Shown piece after piece: positions 1 to 10,037 of a stretch of 64,000 nucleotides of DNA. The notes beneath the pieces are model-generated. The model ran no database searches. It was not told where the DNA came from and was given only the letters and a program-made list of their open reading frames with translations. The stretch lies in NCBI GenBank assembly GCA_021234155.1, contig JAJEKV010000023.1, positions 5,975,945 through 6,039,944 of the forward strand. Reading direction: 5' to 3'. This stretch comes from Isoetes taiwanensis (taxonomy: Eukaryota; Streptophyta; Lycopodiopsida; Isoetales; Isoetaceae). Positions within the stretch are counted from its first letter, which is position 1, and every line of letters begins with the position of its first letter. The position numbers and the translations under genes are program-made.

Positions 1-125
1 AAATGCACAATTTTGAACAAATTATTCCTTCTACATAGATACTTTCATGCTCTAACATTGGGACATTTACTGAATGCAGCCCGTATCCTGACCAGATCAT
101 ACACGCTCGGCAACAGTGGAAAGCA

Positions 126-590
126 TTGGGTTGTCCTCAGCGTCCTAAAGGAAACAGGGCTCCCTCGGATAAGTGGAAGACCTTTGAGAAACTCTGCAGA
201 TATGTTCTGCTAGAAGGCCAGTTTATGAAAAGGATACAGGGCCTGACCGACAAGGAAACGCTTGATCTACAGGGCAGAATCCTGGATGGAACAATCCTGC
301 TAAAGGAAAAGTAGAAGCTAAAAAATGCAGGACGCAAAGGATTATGCCACAGTCCTAAAGAGACGACGTGCGTTGGAAGAAGGCATCACGGAGTTCTGCA
401 ATGTTGCTTCTAATGAATACCATGACTTTGATTATTACAAGGAAAAGGCTGCCCTTGATGAGGAAGACATGAAGGAGTTGAACCGTCTATGTCAACCCTA
501 CATCAACACCAAGCTAAAGCGTAACGTCAAAACCCTTCCCTTCCCTGAATGTGCTATGGCAATTCTGAAGAGAGGAAGCTTGGATTCGGG
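126..590 (+). pseudogene. N-terminal coding remnant of the methyltransferase-like/FCP1-like gene, frameshifted
   Basis: Coding-like sequence runs through three frames toward the long ORF that starts at 549. It is open in one frame from 126 to about 311, then in another from 325 to about 575, then joins the downstream frame near 575-590. Each change looks like the loss of one base, at A-rich or AG-rich runs near 306-313, 319-325 and 568-578. The predicted residues are helical and charged (KEKAALDEEDMKELNRL) and match no family I recognise. A possible 3' splice site (TTGTCCTCAG) lies just upstream near 143. Either this is a decaying pseudogene N-terminus or the shifts are homopolymer consensus errors in the assembly. 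It probably belongs to the same gene as the exon at 549-1480, because codon usage and spacing continue smoothly. Confidence 0.4.
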
Positions 591-1480
591 GTGGTCCCAT
601 TTAAGACCGATGATAGCTCCCCTCCATTCCTGGTAACCTTGGGACACAAGGGATTTGGTGGTCTGGAACTGGCACCTGGGCCCGTGGCACTATTTGCCAT
701 CAATATGATCGAAGGCCCCACCCTTTTTTATGACAAAGCTGACATAGAGCAGTGGTACAAGACGTGTCTGGACATGACCGACCTGGATACTTTCAGTTTC
801 CTTGTCTTTTGCATGCCGGGCAATCAGACAACTGCTGTCTCCCAATGGGCAGCTGATATTAACTTCACCAACAAGATCTTGTTCTCCATATACGAACTTG
901 AACATGAGTGTAGACTTGGCTTGCTGAAGGCACCAAGCTTTGCCAATATAGTTTTGGTTTTGATTTCAAGATCGGCTGTAGACCTGGACAAGTGGTGGTC
1001 TAGCGAACATCATTATCTCGACAAGTTCATGATTTCTCAAGAGCAGATGGAACCCTGGAAGGGTGGCAGATTTATAGAGGATGTGCCATCGATGGACAAA
1101 GTCAGCAATGATGGTGCGACAGGTCCAATACATAGAATTCCTATCCGGCCAAGAGTTATTAAGTACTTCATAACCAGCTTGGTCGAGGAAGATCAAATTG
1201 TATGCGAGTGGTACATGAATGGCCTGTTCTCTCAGGGGGCTATGCTGTATGGAATGAAACCTATATCCGTGGTTGGAAATAAGGACATGGTTGAAACCAT
1301 TCGGTCATACCTGGATCTGCTTCATGAGCATTTCAAAGGGAGGAAGACAAATGGAAGCAGTAAGGACGATGATGACGAAGACAAACCTGAGAGCCAGGGA
1401 GAGAAACATGACGGAGACGAGAATGTCGAAGGTTTGGACGCGAATGCTGCGGATCAAATTCTTGAGAATCTGAGATTGAG
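549..1480 (+). CDS. Exon encoding degenerate N4/N6 DNA-methyltransferase-like domain
   Basis: A 311-codon open frame ends in a stop at 1482-1484, but a GT donor at 1481 lets it continue into the next exon in frame. The pattern resembles the permuted N4/N6 DNA-methyltransferase fold. A strand-turn motif (FSFLVFCMPGN) is followed by a variable helix and IVLVLISRS. An HRIP...RPRVIKYFI segment then stands where HPTQKP normally stands, and LFSQGAMLYGMKPISVVG sits where the SAM-binding DxFxGxGT motif sits. The catalytic DPPY-type tetrapeptide is not visible, so activity is doubtful. An acidic, low-complexity tail (SKDDDDEDKPESQGEKHDGDE) leads to the splice site and the FCP1-like domain. The ORF start at 549 is probably not the true start, because the reading continues upstream after a frameshift. 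The family assignment is my inference from the motif pattern. Confidence 0.5.
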
Positions 1481-1505
1481 GTGAGTTCACTTTGCTCTCT
1501 CGGTG

Positions 1506-1529
1506 TTTCTCGACTCGCGAGTCGAGAAA
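1506..1529. repeat. 24-bp perfect palindrome (copy 1, in intron)
   Basis: The left arm TTTCTCGACTCG is followed directly by its exact reverse complement, with no spacer. RNA from either strand could form a 12-bp hairpin. Confidence 0.9.
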
Positions 1530-1548
1530 CCCTTCGGGACTTTTTCCA

Positions 1549-1570
1549 TTCTCGACTCGCGAGTCGAGAA
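1549..1570. repeat. 22-bp perfect palindrome (copy 2, in intron)
   Basis: This has the same core as copy 1 with arms of 11 bp (TTCTCGACTCG and its complement). It lies 19 bp after copy 1 inside the same predicted intron. Confidence 0.9.
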
Positions 1571-1606
1571 AACTCGTTTCCTATCTGACATCTCTCATCA
1601 TTTCAG

Positions 1607-2450
1607 GGACATCGATCGCAATGACTCCGGATCTTTGACAATATCCAGTGGCGGTTCACATCACGAGGAGGACACTGCATTCAACAAAGACAATCAAGAG
1701 CAAGACACTGCGGGCAGCAAGAAAGGAGCTGAAAAAATAATGATCTCGCATATGGATCCCGATCAGGGGGAAATCTGGCCAGAGCCAAACTCCAACTGGG
1801 ATCCAGATGGTCCCATCAAGCTTGTAATATTCGACGTCAATGGAGTATTAGCTGCAGTATACCACGATAAAGACGTCCCTGAGCTTAACACCTCGCAGAT
1901 CCCGACGAAAACGGACCATAAAATCATGTATCCGAGGCCTAGAGCAAAGGAAATTGTTGAATGGTGCCTGGAACGGGGATTCGAAGTGGCCATATGGTCT
2001 TGTATGGCAAAGAAAAATATTGTCAATGTCCTTGGTGTTATCGGCCTTCCAGTTTTAAAGTTCAAGTTTGTTTGGGGAAACGAAAGGGTCGAGCATGTGT
2101 CAGACCTCGATCCAGCCATCACAAAGGGGAAGCCTATTATGGTGAAAAGGCTGGACAGGGTTTATGAACAATTCCCGGACTATGGCAAACACAACACGCT
2201 GATCATAGACGACTCCGCCTACAAGTGCTATCATAACTCGCAAAATACAATCATTGCTAAGAGTTATCGACCAGAAGAGTATGAGACGGATAGGTGGTTG
2301 TCTTTCAGTCTCGTTCCTCTCTTGGCGGAATCTGTCATTCTTGTGGCCGATGTGATTAGGAACTATCCGAGCCTCAAGGAACCAGATCCAGAGAGCAGGG
2401 CGATCATGAACGCTATGGACAAGAAATTTTATGGTGATCAAGACGAGTGA
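1607..2450 (+). CDS. Exon encoding FCP1/NIF-like HAD-family domain
   Basis: This continues the spliced frame from 1480 (the AG|G codon is completed) and ends at TGA 2448-2450. HAD motif I is LVIFDVNGVL (Asp codon 1833-1835). The second acid of the usual DxDx(T/V) is Asn, a change common in plant FCP1-like proteins that carry D-x-N-G-L. Motif II is AIWSCM (near 1992-2003), a Lys lies in the GKPIMVKRL segment near 2140, and motif IV is LIIDDSAYK (2199-2225). These are the features of NLI-interacting-factor (FCP1 homology) phosphatases, which in other family members act on phosphoserine in proteins such as the RNA polymerase II tail. The N-terminal 70 residues are acidic and low-complexity. The domain looks complete, but with Asn in motif I its catalytic rate is uncertain. 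The physical link to a methyltransferase-like exon is the unusual point. Confidence 0.7.
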
Positions 2451-2914
2451 TCACTGCTTTCAGATTTTCGAGTTGTGTAAATCATGTAAGGAAATGTGAG
2501 GAAATGTACTATATTTTGTAATGAATATACTTGTACATTGACTTTTCGCTGGCTTTCTCGACTCGCGAGTCGAGAAAGGCATGCTTGTCCTGTTGATGAA
2601 ACCATTTGTATGTTTGTTTGTGTGACCGGATGCAGCCATAATCTATAATGATAATGGTTGTACATTGGGTTTCCTGGGCCTTTCTCGACTCGAAAGGCAC
2701 TGCTTGTCTCGTTGACGAAACCATTTGTATGCTTCCGTCTGTGATTGGATGCAGCCATATTCTAATGAGAATGGTTGTGCTTTGACTTTTCTGGGCCTTT
2801 CTCGACTCAAGACACTACTTGCCACGTGAATGGATGCAGTTATATGGAATGAATGTTCTCCATTGTATCTTGAATTCACCATTCTTTTCTTCGTTTTGAC
2901 TAATGATACCATAA
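2451..2914 (+). repeat. 3' flank with degenerate tandem repeat of about 119 bp carrying the palindrome
   Basis: Three units follow the stop codon. They are recognised by TGCAGCCATA at 2631 and about 2750, and by the related TGCAGTTATA at 2835 (period 119, then 85 after a deletion). Each unit starts with a G(G)CCTTTCTCGACTC-type block. The first block is the complete 24-bp palindrome (2554-2577). The second (near 2679-2699) and third (near 2797) keep only part of it. The tract probably includes the 3' UTR of the FCP1-like gene. Confidence 0.7.
2554..2577. repeat. 24-bp perfect palindrome (copy 3)
   Basis: It is identical to the palindrome at 1506-1529 but lies downstream of the coding region, flanked by GGC and GGC. 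A damaged relative (TTCTCGACTCGCTATCCGAGAA) is seen near 3519-3540. Confidence 0.9.
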
Positions 2915-2921
2915 TTGTCAG

Positions 2922-3415
2922 ATCCGGCAGCAGCACAGATACCGTTCAGGCATCACAGAGACCGCTCCAGGCGGCACAGATCCCGCTCAAGGCGGCAGAG
3001 ATTCCGTTCTGGCACAGATCCCGCTCACGCTACACTCTTGCCCGGCCTTTGGGATAAGGTTGCTCGTGAATGCAGACGCCATGCACACGCTCGGGATAAA
3101 GAAGAGGAGAAGAAATTAGAGATAGTCCAGAAAGCTCAAAGCATCTTGCAAGCATTTCATAACATCCACGGAGGTTGGGGAAGGAGCATATTTGATGAAA
3201 AGATGCGGGAGGAGAGTGGAGAAGTCGGGTGGACAGGTCAGCCGGTGGCTCCAGAGGCACCGCCTCGTGAGGCATTCCACACTCTTCAGGTTGCCCCCAA
3301 GGCTTACAGACGGCATGAAGAAGCGCCGCAAGTTAATCCCCTAAGGTGGACCACCTACCACGATGATGTAACTGTAGTGACAGCAAGACCGCCATGGTCT
3401 CTGCGTCCGATGTAA
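2922..3415 (+). CDS. Hypothetical Arg/Ser-rich ORF, possible terminal exon
   Basis: An open frame of about 165 codons ends at TAA 3413-3415. There is no ATG at its 5' end. Instead an acceptor-like ATAATTGTCAG at 2911-2921 directly precedes it, so it may be a last exon whose earlier exons I cannot place. The first part is made of 21-bp tandem repeats (2933-3030) that give RS/RR heptads such as HRDRSRR and HRSRSRR. The middle is a charged helix (ARDKEEEKKLEIVQKAQSIL), and the tail is Pro- and Trp-containing (QPVAPEAPPREAF). No known domain was recognised. It could also be a chance opening in a GC-richer repeat. Confidence 0.3.
2933..3030 (+). repeat. 21-bp tandem repeat, about five units
   Basis: Units of the form GCGGCACAGATCCCGCTCAAG occur head to tail with substitutions. 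The period is a multiple of three, so the overlying ORF keeps a heptad pattern. Confidence 0.7.
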
Positions 3416-4113
3416 AATACATTGTACCTATTCAATTTATTAATAACAATTCTTTTTCGACTAGAACTTTGGTTTCAATCTTTAATGAATTTCCTTTGTT
3501 TGAGTTGCATTGTTCTTGTTCTCGACTCGCTATCCGAGAAAACTGGAAGAAAGCTTGGATGCACACTTACAGACAAAAATTCGAATTAAGGATAGTTTTC
3601 GGGTCGGGGTGCTCCTTTTTGTGTAAATTAACAGGGTTTCGAAAAAAAGTGGGAATGGAATGAGTCCCAATTTAATTAAATACGACTTATACATGCATTT
3701 GTTGTTTTGCAAAGTTATGCCATGTTCTAGAGCTGTCTACAAATTTTATTATGCACTTCCTAATATTTCCTTCAAAGATTTCAAATACTCATCTATTTCC
3801 TTCAAAGATTTCAAATACTCATCTGTCCCCTTGGACAAAGAAATACTTTTCAAATTTATCACAGCCCGGCGGGAATCAAAGATTGAAGCAGCTGTGGAAT
3901 CAAGTGTACACTTTTGCACAATTCCTGAACTGTACAACAGACACGATGTCACTTTACAGAAATCTGTGCATGTGTCTGCATCCATAGAGAAGATCAAGGA
4001 TCCGTTCATGTTGGCATCCTGAAAATATTCATAAGGAAGACTTATAAAAAGGCAACAACCAAAAATAGTATCCAGCTTTTGGGATAAATTAGCAGTTCGC
4101 TTTGCTTTTAGGC
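3416..4113. other. Intergenic, with a 30-bp direct duplication
   Basis: This stretch is AT-rich with no credible gene. A 30-bp unit (ATTTCCTTCAAAGATTTCAA plus ATACTCATCT) is repeated exactly at 3765-3794 and 3795-3824. A damaged copy of the TCTCGACTCG palindrome lies near 3519-3540. Confidence 0.6.
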
Positions 4114-4836
4114 ATGGATTGGCTGGGAGAGGGAGTTGAAGACCAAATTTTAGCGTGGTTGCCAATGAGAGATGTTATAAGAGCATGTGCAGTGTGTAAG
4201 AGGTGGAAAGAAATTGCGTGCTCGCATGCGTTCTCAAGCTGAGGGCTAAGTATGCTCCTCCAGAGCACTGGTTTTTGACATTAGAGGCGAAGAAACCTCG
4301 GCCAAAGCTTGGAGCCGATCCTGGTTGGGAGTTCGATGTGCAGCTCCTTTGCCCCGACTATCCCCTGGTCGCGCCTATACACCGCTCAGGTACGCCCCAT
4401 GCCATCTTTTGTGCCCACAATGGTTTGGCCTGTTTAGGTCGAAAATTGGAACGTGGTGTAGGCCTATCAGCTCTTGAGGTTGGCAATGTTGCTACCAATA
4501 TGTGGAAGCCTTTGCCTCCCCCTCCCCATGGCGTCGAGCCTGTTGCCATGTCTGTGGATGTTGTATCTGGTGCTTACTTCATCTTGGCACTAGATCCTTG
4601 GGTGCTAGATCCTCTTGACATGCGTGTCACCCCTACTCAGGTTTATGACTCAAAGACAGAGCATTGGAGGAAGGGACAATGCCTTAACTGGAACGGGCCC
4701 TCCATAATCAACTTGGTGGATCTGTCATGGTTGTAGGGCCAAACCCAATTGTTGATGATGTAATATTCCACCAAGGAAACAAATTGGCTACCCATGATTT
4801 CCAACAAGATCAGTGGAGTCTAGTGGACCTTAATTA
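4114..4836 (+). pseudogene. F-box protein gene remnant, frameshifted and interrupted by a LINE
   Basis: ATG at 4114 opens an F-box domain (VEDQILAWLPMRDVIRACAV, then CKRW), which in intact proteins binds SKP1 in SCF ubiquitin ligases. The frame stops near 4237. Coding continues one base out of frame at 4203-4736 (AKYAPPEHWFLTLE..., FILALDPWVLDPLDM..., VYDSKTEHWRKGQC), a pattern like the beta-propeller region of F-box/kelch proteins. A second stop at 4734-4736 and further coding-like sequence (LATHDFQQDQWSLVDLN) run into the LINE junction. A second copy of the last 290 bp lies at 33084-33375 and shows how the sequence continued before the insertion. This copy cannot make a full protein. Confidence 0.7.
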
Positions 4837-4837
4837 A

Positions 4838-6148
4838 AACAAGTCCAAGGATCTGGATACATTTCAAAAATTACCAGAAAGTGATAATTTCAAATGGACA
4901 AAAGTTAATGGCAGTTATAAAAGGATTCAGAAACAGAAAGCAACAAGGGAGCAGATAAAAGCCAAGGAAAAATTCTATGAGTACAACTCTTTCAGACATA
5001 AGAAAAGCAATGGTATAACAATTGGGGAGCCAAAACTTCTGGTCAAAGGAATTATTCCAGAAAAAGCAAATCATGTTTCTCATGATTTATGTTTGACTTT
5101 GACCAACATTACCAAGGATGCTAGAAATCAAGATAAGGGTCAATGCTCTTACAGCCTTATGGACTACCCAATCAAAAATGTGAGCAAGAACGGATCATTA
5201 ACTATGAAATCTCAGGGTAAAGCTAAGCAGAAGATGAATTCTACTGAAAAGAATTCACAGACCTCTTTTACTACTCCAGCAAGCCTAATTCAGCAAAACA
5301 TAACTTCTAATGTGCCTCAAGGTCAATCAGATTTGTATTCGACCAAATCTGTATGCCCTATCACTGAAGTTAAGTCTAGTGAGAATAATCAGCAACAAGA
5401 GAACATGATTCAACATCAAGATAAGCTGCATATTGCCTGTCAAAACTCATTCCAGGTATTATCTGACCTAAATAATAATCTAGGTCTTGATTTAGATAAG
5501 AGCAAAGTATGTTGTTCCTCACATATCTTTCCTGCACCACAAACATCTGAGATCCCCACACTTCATAACCTGCCTCCACTCACTTTTACTGTTCAGCCAA
5601 CTCTGCCATCCCTCATTGATTTGGACTATCCCATTATGAATGTGCCCTTCAGTCCTCCAAGAATATCTAGCAAAATTGCAGATCAGCTAGCTTCCCTGCA
5701 AATGGTACCTGGCTCAGAGGACAAGGATCTCTCACAGGAAAATGAGCTCAATGACTTGGATACTTCTGACTTTGTCCCTGAGACTCCACAAGAAAAAGAT
5801 GTTGCAGAACAACAACTGGAGCTACAAGAAAATTCCAGGCAAGTAAAACATTCTGCTCCATTAAATAATCTTGATAATAACTCTATGTTTCAATTTTATC
5901 CTGGTGGTTATTCTGATCATAGTGATCATAGTGACTGTGAGGATCATATAGTTGATAAAGAGAACTGGGGTAAGGAAGAATATCTTCTAGAAAATTCTAC
6001 CAAATCTTCTAAGTCTGAAAGGGATCATCTATCCAATAAATCTAATAAAAAGGCTGGGAACAACAAAGGGAAGTTCTTATCAGGTTTGAATAAGACTCCT
6101 ACTCAAAATACAAGGAGCAAGAAGAAATCCAAAACATCCAGAAGTTGA
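4838..6148 (+). CDS. LINE-A ORF1 (nucleic-acid-binding protein, N-terminus missing)
   Basis: The frame is open without a stop from the insertion junction to TGA 6146-6148; the first ATG inside it is at 5093 or just upstream. Because the frame is open right to the element edge, the true start was lost by 5' truncation. The product is Asn/Ser/Lys-rich, with acidic patches (DTSDFVPETPQEKDVAEQQL) and a basic C-terminus (TPTQNTRSKKKSKTSRS). No CCHC knuckle or RRM is visible in the surviving part, so the assignment as ORF1 rests on position: its stop lies 36 bp before the ORF2 start. Confidence 0.6.
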   Translation, partial: NKSKDLDTFQKLPESDNFKWTKVNGSYKRIQKQKATREQIKAKEKFYEYNSFRHKKSNGITIGEPKLLVKGIIPEKANHVSHDLCLTLTNITKDARNQDKGQCSYSLMDYPIKNVSKNGSLTMKSQGKAKQKMNSTEKNSQTSFTTPASLIQQNITSNVPQGQSDLYSTKSVCPITEVKSSENNQQQENMIQHQDKLHIACQNSFQVLSDLNNNLGLDLDKSKVCCSSHIFPAPQTSEIPTLHNLPPLTFTVQPTLPSLIDLDYPIMNVPFSPPRISSKIADQLASLQMVPGSEDKDLSQENELNDLDTSDFVPETPQEKDVAEQQLELQENSRQVKHSAPLNNLDNNSMFQFYPGGYSDHSDHSDCEDHIVDKENWGKEEYLLENSTKSSKSERDHLSNKSNKKAGNNKGKFLSGLNKTPTQNTRSKKKSKTSRS

Positions 6149-6183
6149 ATTCTTTCCTTCATTCTTTTCATCTCTTTCTGGAT

Positions 6184-9100
6184 ATGAAGATCTTATCCTG
6201 GAATCTTAGAGGAATTAAAGGTCCTCTTAAAAGGAGAAGAGCCATTGCTCAAATCAGATTATACAATGCTGACATAATTCTTCTTCAAGAGATCAAACTT
6301 TCTTCCTTTGAATCTAGCAACTTAGGTGAATGGATTTATCCCAACTCCTCCTCTATCTGGATTGATTCTGTTGGGGCTAGTGGTGGTCTTGCTATCATCT
6401 GGAAGGCAGATCTCAACCATATCTCTTGTTATAATGGTCCCTCCAAAACTTGGCAAGCTGTTACTCTTTCTATATCCAACTCTGTCTTTGGTATTGTCAA
6501 TATCTATGCTCCAACTAATCCAAATGATAGAGAACCTGTTTGGAAAGAGATCAATTCTTGGTTAGCCTCTCAAAATTTAGCAAATTGGATTCTAGCTGGG
6601 GACTTCAATAACACTCCTTCCTGGGACTTGAAAGTAGGGAACAAAATCAATATGACTAGATCTGAGAAACATGCCTGGGACTCTCTTCTAACAGATAATG
6701 GTCTGATTTATATCCCCTCTTCAACTGCCAATTATACCTGGTCCAATAAACAAAAAGATAAAGCCAGAGTTTACTGTACTCTGGACGGATTTTATGTCTC
6801 CAACCCATCCACTTCTTTTTGGGACAACAGTTATGTCTCTAGTGATGAAGGAACTTCTATTTCTGATCATCAGCCTCAGTTTCTTCACACTTCTCATGTC
6901 ACCAGAATTCAAAGGCAAGGAAGTACCCCCTATAAGTTCAACATCTCTTCTGGATAATGAGAATTTTTGCTCTCAATTTATTGCCTTCTATGAGGATCTT
7001 TCTGTGAGAATGGATAATCTCATTGCTGATAACATAGGTATGCATCAGAGGAATCATTTCTATTCTAAAATTAAAGTTATTAAATCTTGGATCAAAAAAT
7101 GGTCCAAAGATAGGCATCTCCATTGTGGTGAGGAAAGAGAATCAGCTTCTCATGTTCATGAAGGATGTTAGATCTTTACTTCAACAAGATCCTTCAAATT
7201 TAAACCTACAAATTGGAGAGGAAATTTTGGAAAGGAAGATTAGAAACATTGAGGAGATGGAGGCTAAAGGATCTGCTATCAGATGTAAGATTAAATACTC
7301 TAATCAGATGGATTCTGGTAGCTCAAAATTTTTCTTCAGGGTAGCTAAAAGCAGAGTGCTCAGGAATTCTATAACAGAAGTTGAGGATGACAGTGGAAAT
7401 AAATATTCCTCACACTCTGACATTGCCTCTTTCTTTAAAGACAAATATATGGACATTTTTATGAACAAGCCTATCCCTTCCAATGACATGGCAAAGGCAG
7501 ATGAATTTAAAAATTTCGTCAATAATATCCTGCCTGGTGCTCCTGAAGTGATGAATGATTCTATAACTGATCCTCCTTCTCAGCTTGAAATCCTTTCTGC
7601 CCTTTCTTCTTTTAGCAAGGGAAAATCTCATGGTCCAGATGGGCTGCCAGCTGAGTTCTATGTTAAATTCTGGGATATTCTTAAAGATGATCTTACTTCC
7701 ATGATTCATGACTTCTGAAATAATGATTACCTCCAGACTTCTATTGCTAGTGGTTTCATAGCTCTGATCCCAAAAGTTGATCATCCTAATAAGTTCCAAG
7801 ATTGGAGACCTATTTCTCTTACTAATACTTCTTATAAGCTATGTGCCAAAATCATTGCTCTCAGAATTAATAGCTACCTTCAAAGGAATATCAGTCCTAA
7901 TCAGTCAGCTTTCCTCCCTAAGAGATACATTCTTGATAATTATGTGGCAGCTATTGCATTGGAACAAAATTTCAAACCAAAATTGCATTCTACTCAAATT
8001 GGACTTCAAAAGAGCCTTTGACTCAGTCAGATGGGATTTTCTAGAATTTGCCATGGCCAAGCTTGGTTTTCATCCCAAGCTTATTAATCTTATCCTTGGT
8101 CTAAATCTTAGATCCAAGTCAGCTGTTCTAATAAATGGTGTGCCCTCTGGTTTTTTCTCCCTATCCTGTGGTGTTAGACAAGGGTGCCCTCTTGCTCCTT
8201 ATTTATTCCTAGTAGCAGCTGATTTGCTCACAAAAGTCATCTCCTATTATCAGGAAAATGGCCTAATCAAGGGTCTTAAACTCTCTGACTCAGATGAGTA
8301 CCTCACTATGCTTCAATATGCTGATGATACTTTCTCCTTCCTGGAAGTTGATTTGGCTAATATTGATTGTTTCCTAAAAGTCATTAATCAATTCTCAGCT
8401 GCTTTTGGTATTTATCTCAATGTCAATAAAAGTTTAATTATTGGTAATATTCCTCATCAACATTTACTTGGGATTAATGTTCTCCCTTCTGGTCAAGCTA
8501 CCAAGCTTTTAGGCATGCCTTTATCTTTAGACCACAGCTTAAAAGGGCTTTGGGATCCTATTCTTCAAAGAATTAAAAAAAAAGCTGAATAATTACAGGA
8601 ATTATCTCACCCTAGCTATCATAGCTAACTCTGTTCTTGCAAGCTCACATGTTTACTTTTCTACTACTCTTGTTGCTTCTACGTGTATTTATCTAGAGCT
8701 TGAGAAAATAATCAGGAATTTCATTTGGAAAGGCAGTCACTTGGTTAATTGGAAGTCTATCTGCAAGACTAAAACAGCAGGTGTCTTGGCTGTAAAAACC
8801 TATTCCTCCAAGCCCAATTCCTTGCAGGTAAATTTGTCTGGAAGGCCATATATGGGAGTCAGTCTCCTGCTTACAAATTCATCAGATTCTGGATAAATCA
8901 TAGTCATCCTTCTGGTCACCCATCTGTTCACCACTTGTTGCCAAACTCTGCCTTTATTCATTTGAAAACTTCTCCAAATATCTCTCCTTTGATGAGCAAT
9001 CTGATTAAGGCTTGGAACTCGATTTCTCCCCATTTCCAGTTCATCTCCTCAGATAAATTGCACTCTGATATGCCTATCTTTTGGAACCCTATCCTAGCTA

Positions 9101-9964
9101 ATCATAATTCCAATGTTCTGGCCATCAAACACCCAAGGATATGTAAGAAATGGCATGATGCTGGTCTATATTACATAAGAGATCTTTTTGTTGGAGGTAG
9201 ACTAATTTCTTGGACTGCTCTCAAAAATATCATCAGAGGTACCTCCTCTGATAGAAAGGTCTATCTCCTCATCAAGCCTTTTCTGTCAAATCTTTCTACT
9301 AACTCAGGGAAAGGAGATTGGTCTCTGAATGGCAAGTTTGATTACAAAGTGAAAAATGTCTATATTTCCCTATCCTCTGGTCCTTATACCAACAAGGCAA
9401 TGATCAAATGGGGTATTAATCATGCTCAATTAAAAGATCTCTTCAAGAATGTCTGGGATTCTTACTGCCCTCCAAAAATTTCCTATTGTATATGGCTTCT
9501 TACAAATGGCAGTTTAAATAATTTACACTCCCTATCTAAAGTGCCCTTTGAGATGTAATGACATTGAAGATATGTCTCATATTTTCTGCGGTACTAAGTT
9601 GAATAGTTTTTGGAATTGGATTGCTGAAAAATTTGAGATTCAATATGATGGAAATTTGGTTTCCTTGATCCAAAATGATGACAGTTTTAAAAATACAGTT
9701 ATTTTCATTGCTCTTTGGAATATCTGGAAGGCTAGAAATCGTGTTTTATATGGGAAGAAAAGACCCTCTACTTTCTGGATTAAGATGAATTTTCAATTTG
9801 ACTTTGAAACTATTGCCACTGCTCATAAAAATAAATTTGGAACTAATCATGACAGGAAATGGGAGCTTTATGGCGCTTATAGGGGTTATTATAATTTATT
9901 TGCTTCCAATCTAAATGTTGTGGATTCTAATGTTTTCCTTTCTGATGATCCTAGAATATCTTGA
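6184..9964 (+). pseudogene. LINE-A ORF2: endonuclease, reverse transcriptase, zf-RVT
   Basis: ATG at 6184 begins MKILSWNLRGIKG, the standard start of the APE-type endonuclease, with LLQEIKL, AGDFNN and SISDH motifs. Frameshifts occur near 6890-6960, 7120-7130 and 7960. A TGA at 7716-7718 stands where Trp is expected (DF-stop-NNDYLQ). The RT palm follows: FDSVRWDFLEF, GVRQGCPLAPYLF and YADD (8317-8328). Another shift occurs at the A-run near 8575-8590. The thumb and C-terminal region (ISYCIWLLTNGSLNN) continues at 8935-9558, and a last segment with CRCNDIEDMSHIF-type Cys/His residues runs at 9548-9964. It cannot encode a working enzyme. Confidence 0.85.
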
Positions 9965-10037
9965 TTTCCTGCGTGGAGAGGGGGCAAGGAAATTTGATGA
10001 CAGCTCGCCATTCAGCCAACATTCAGAGGATCGGGTC

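Larger units (their letters stand above)
1481..1606 (+). other. Predicted GT-AG intron containing two palindromes
   Basis: The exon ends ...TTGAG and is followed by GTGAGTTCAC, a good plant donor. The pyrimidine-rich stretch before ATCATTTCAG at 1597-1606 is a good acceptor. The intron is 126 bp, a multiple of three, and splicing keeps one frame across both exons. Unspliced RNA would hit the TGA at 1482-1484. Two perfect inverted repeats (1506-1529 and 1549-1570) occupy much of the intron. Confidence 0.65.

Noticed and set aside
3749-4165. Minus-strand 138-codon ORF as a gene
   Set aside because: Antisense to the F-box start, and its C-terminus is made of the 30-bp direct duplication.
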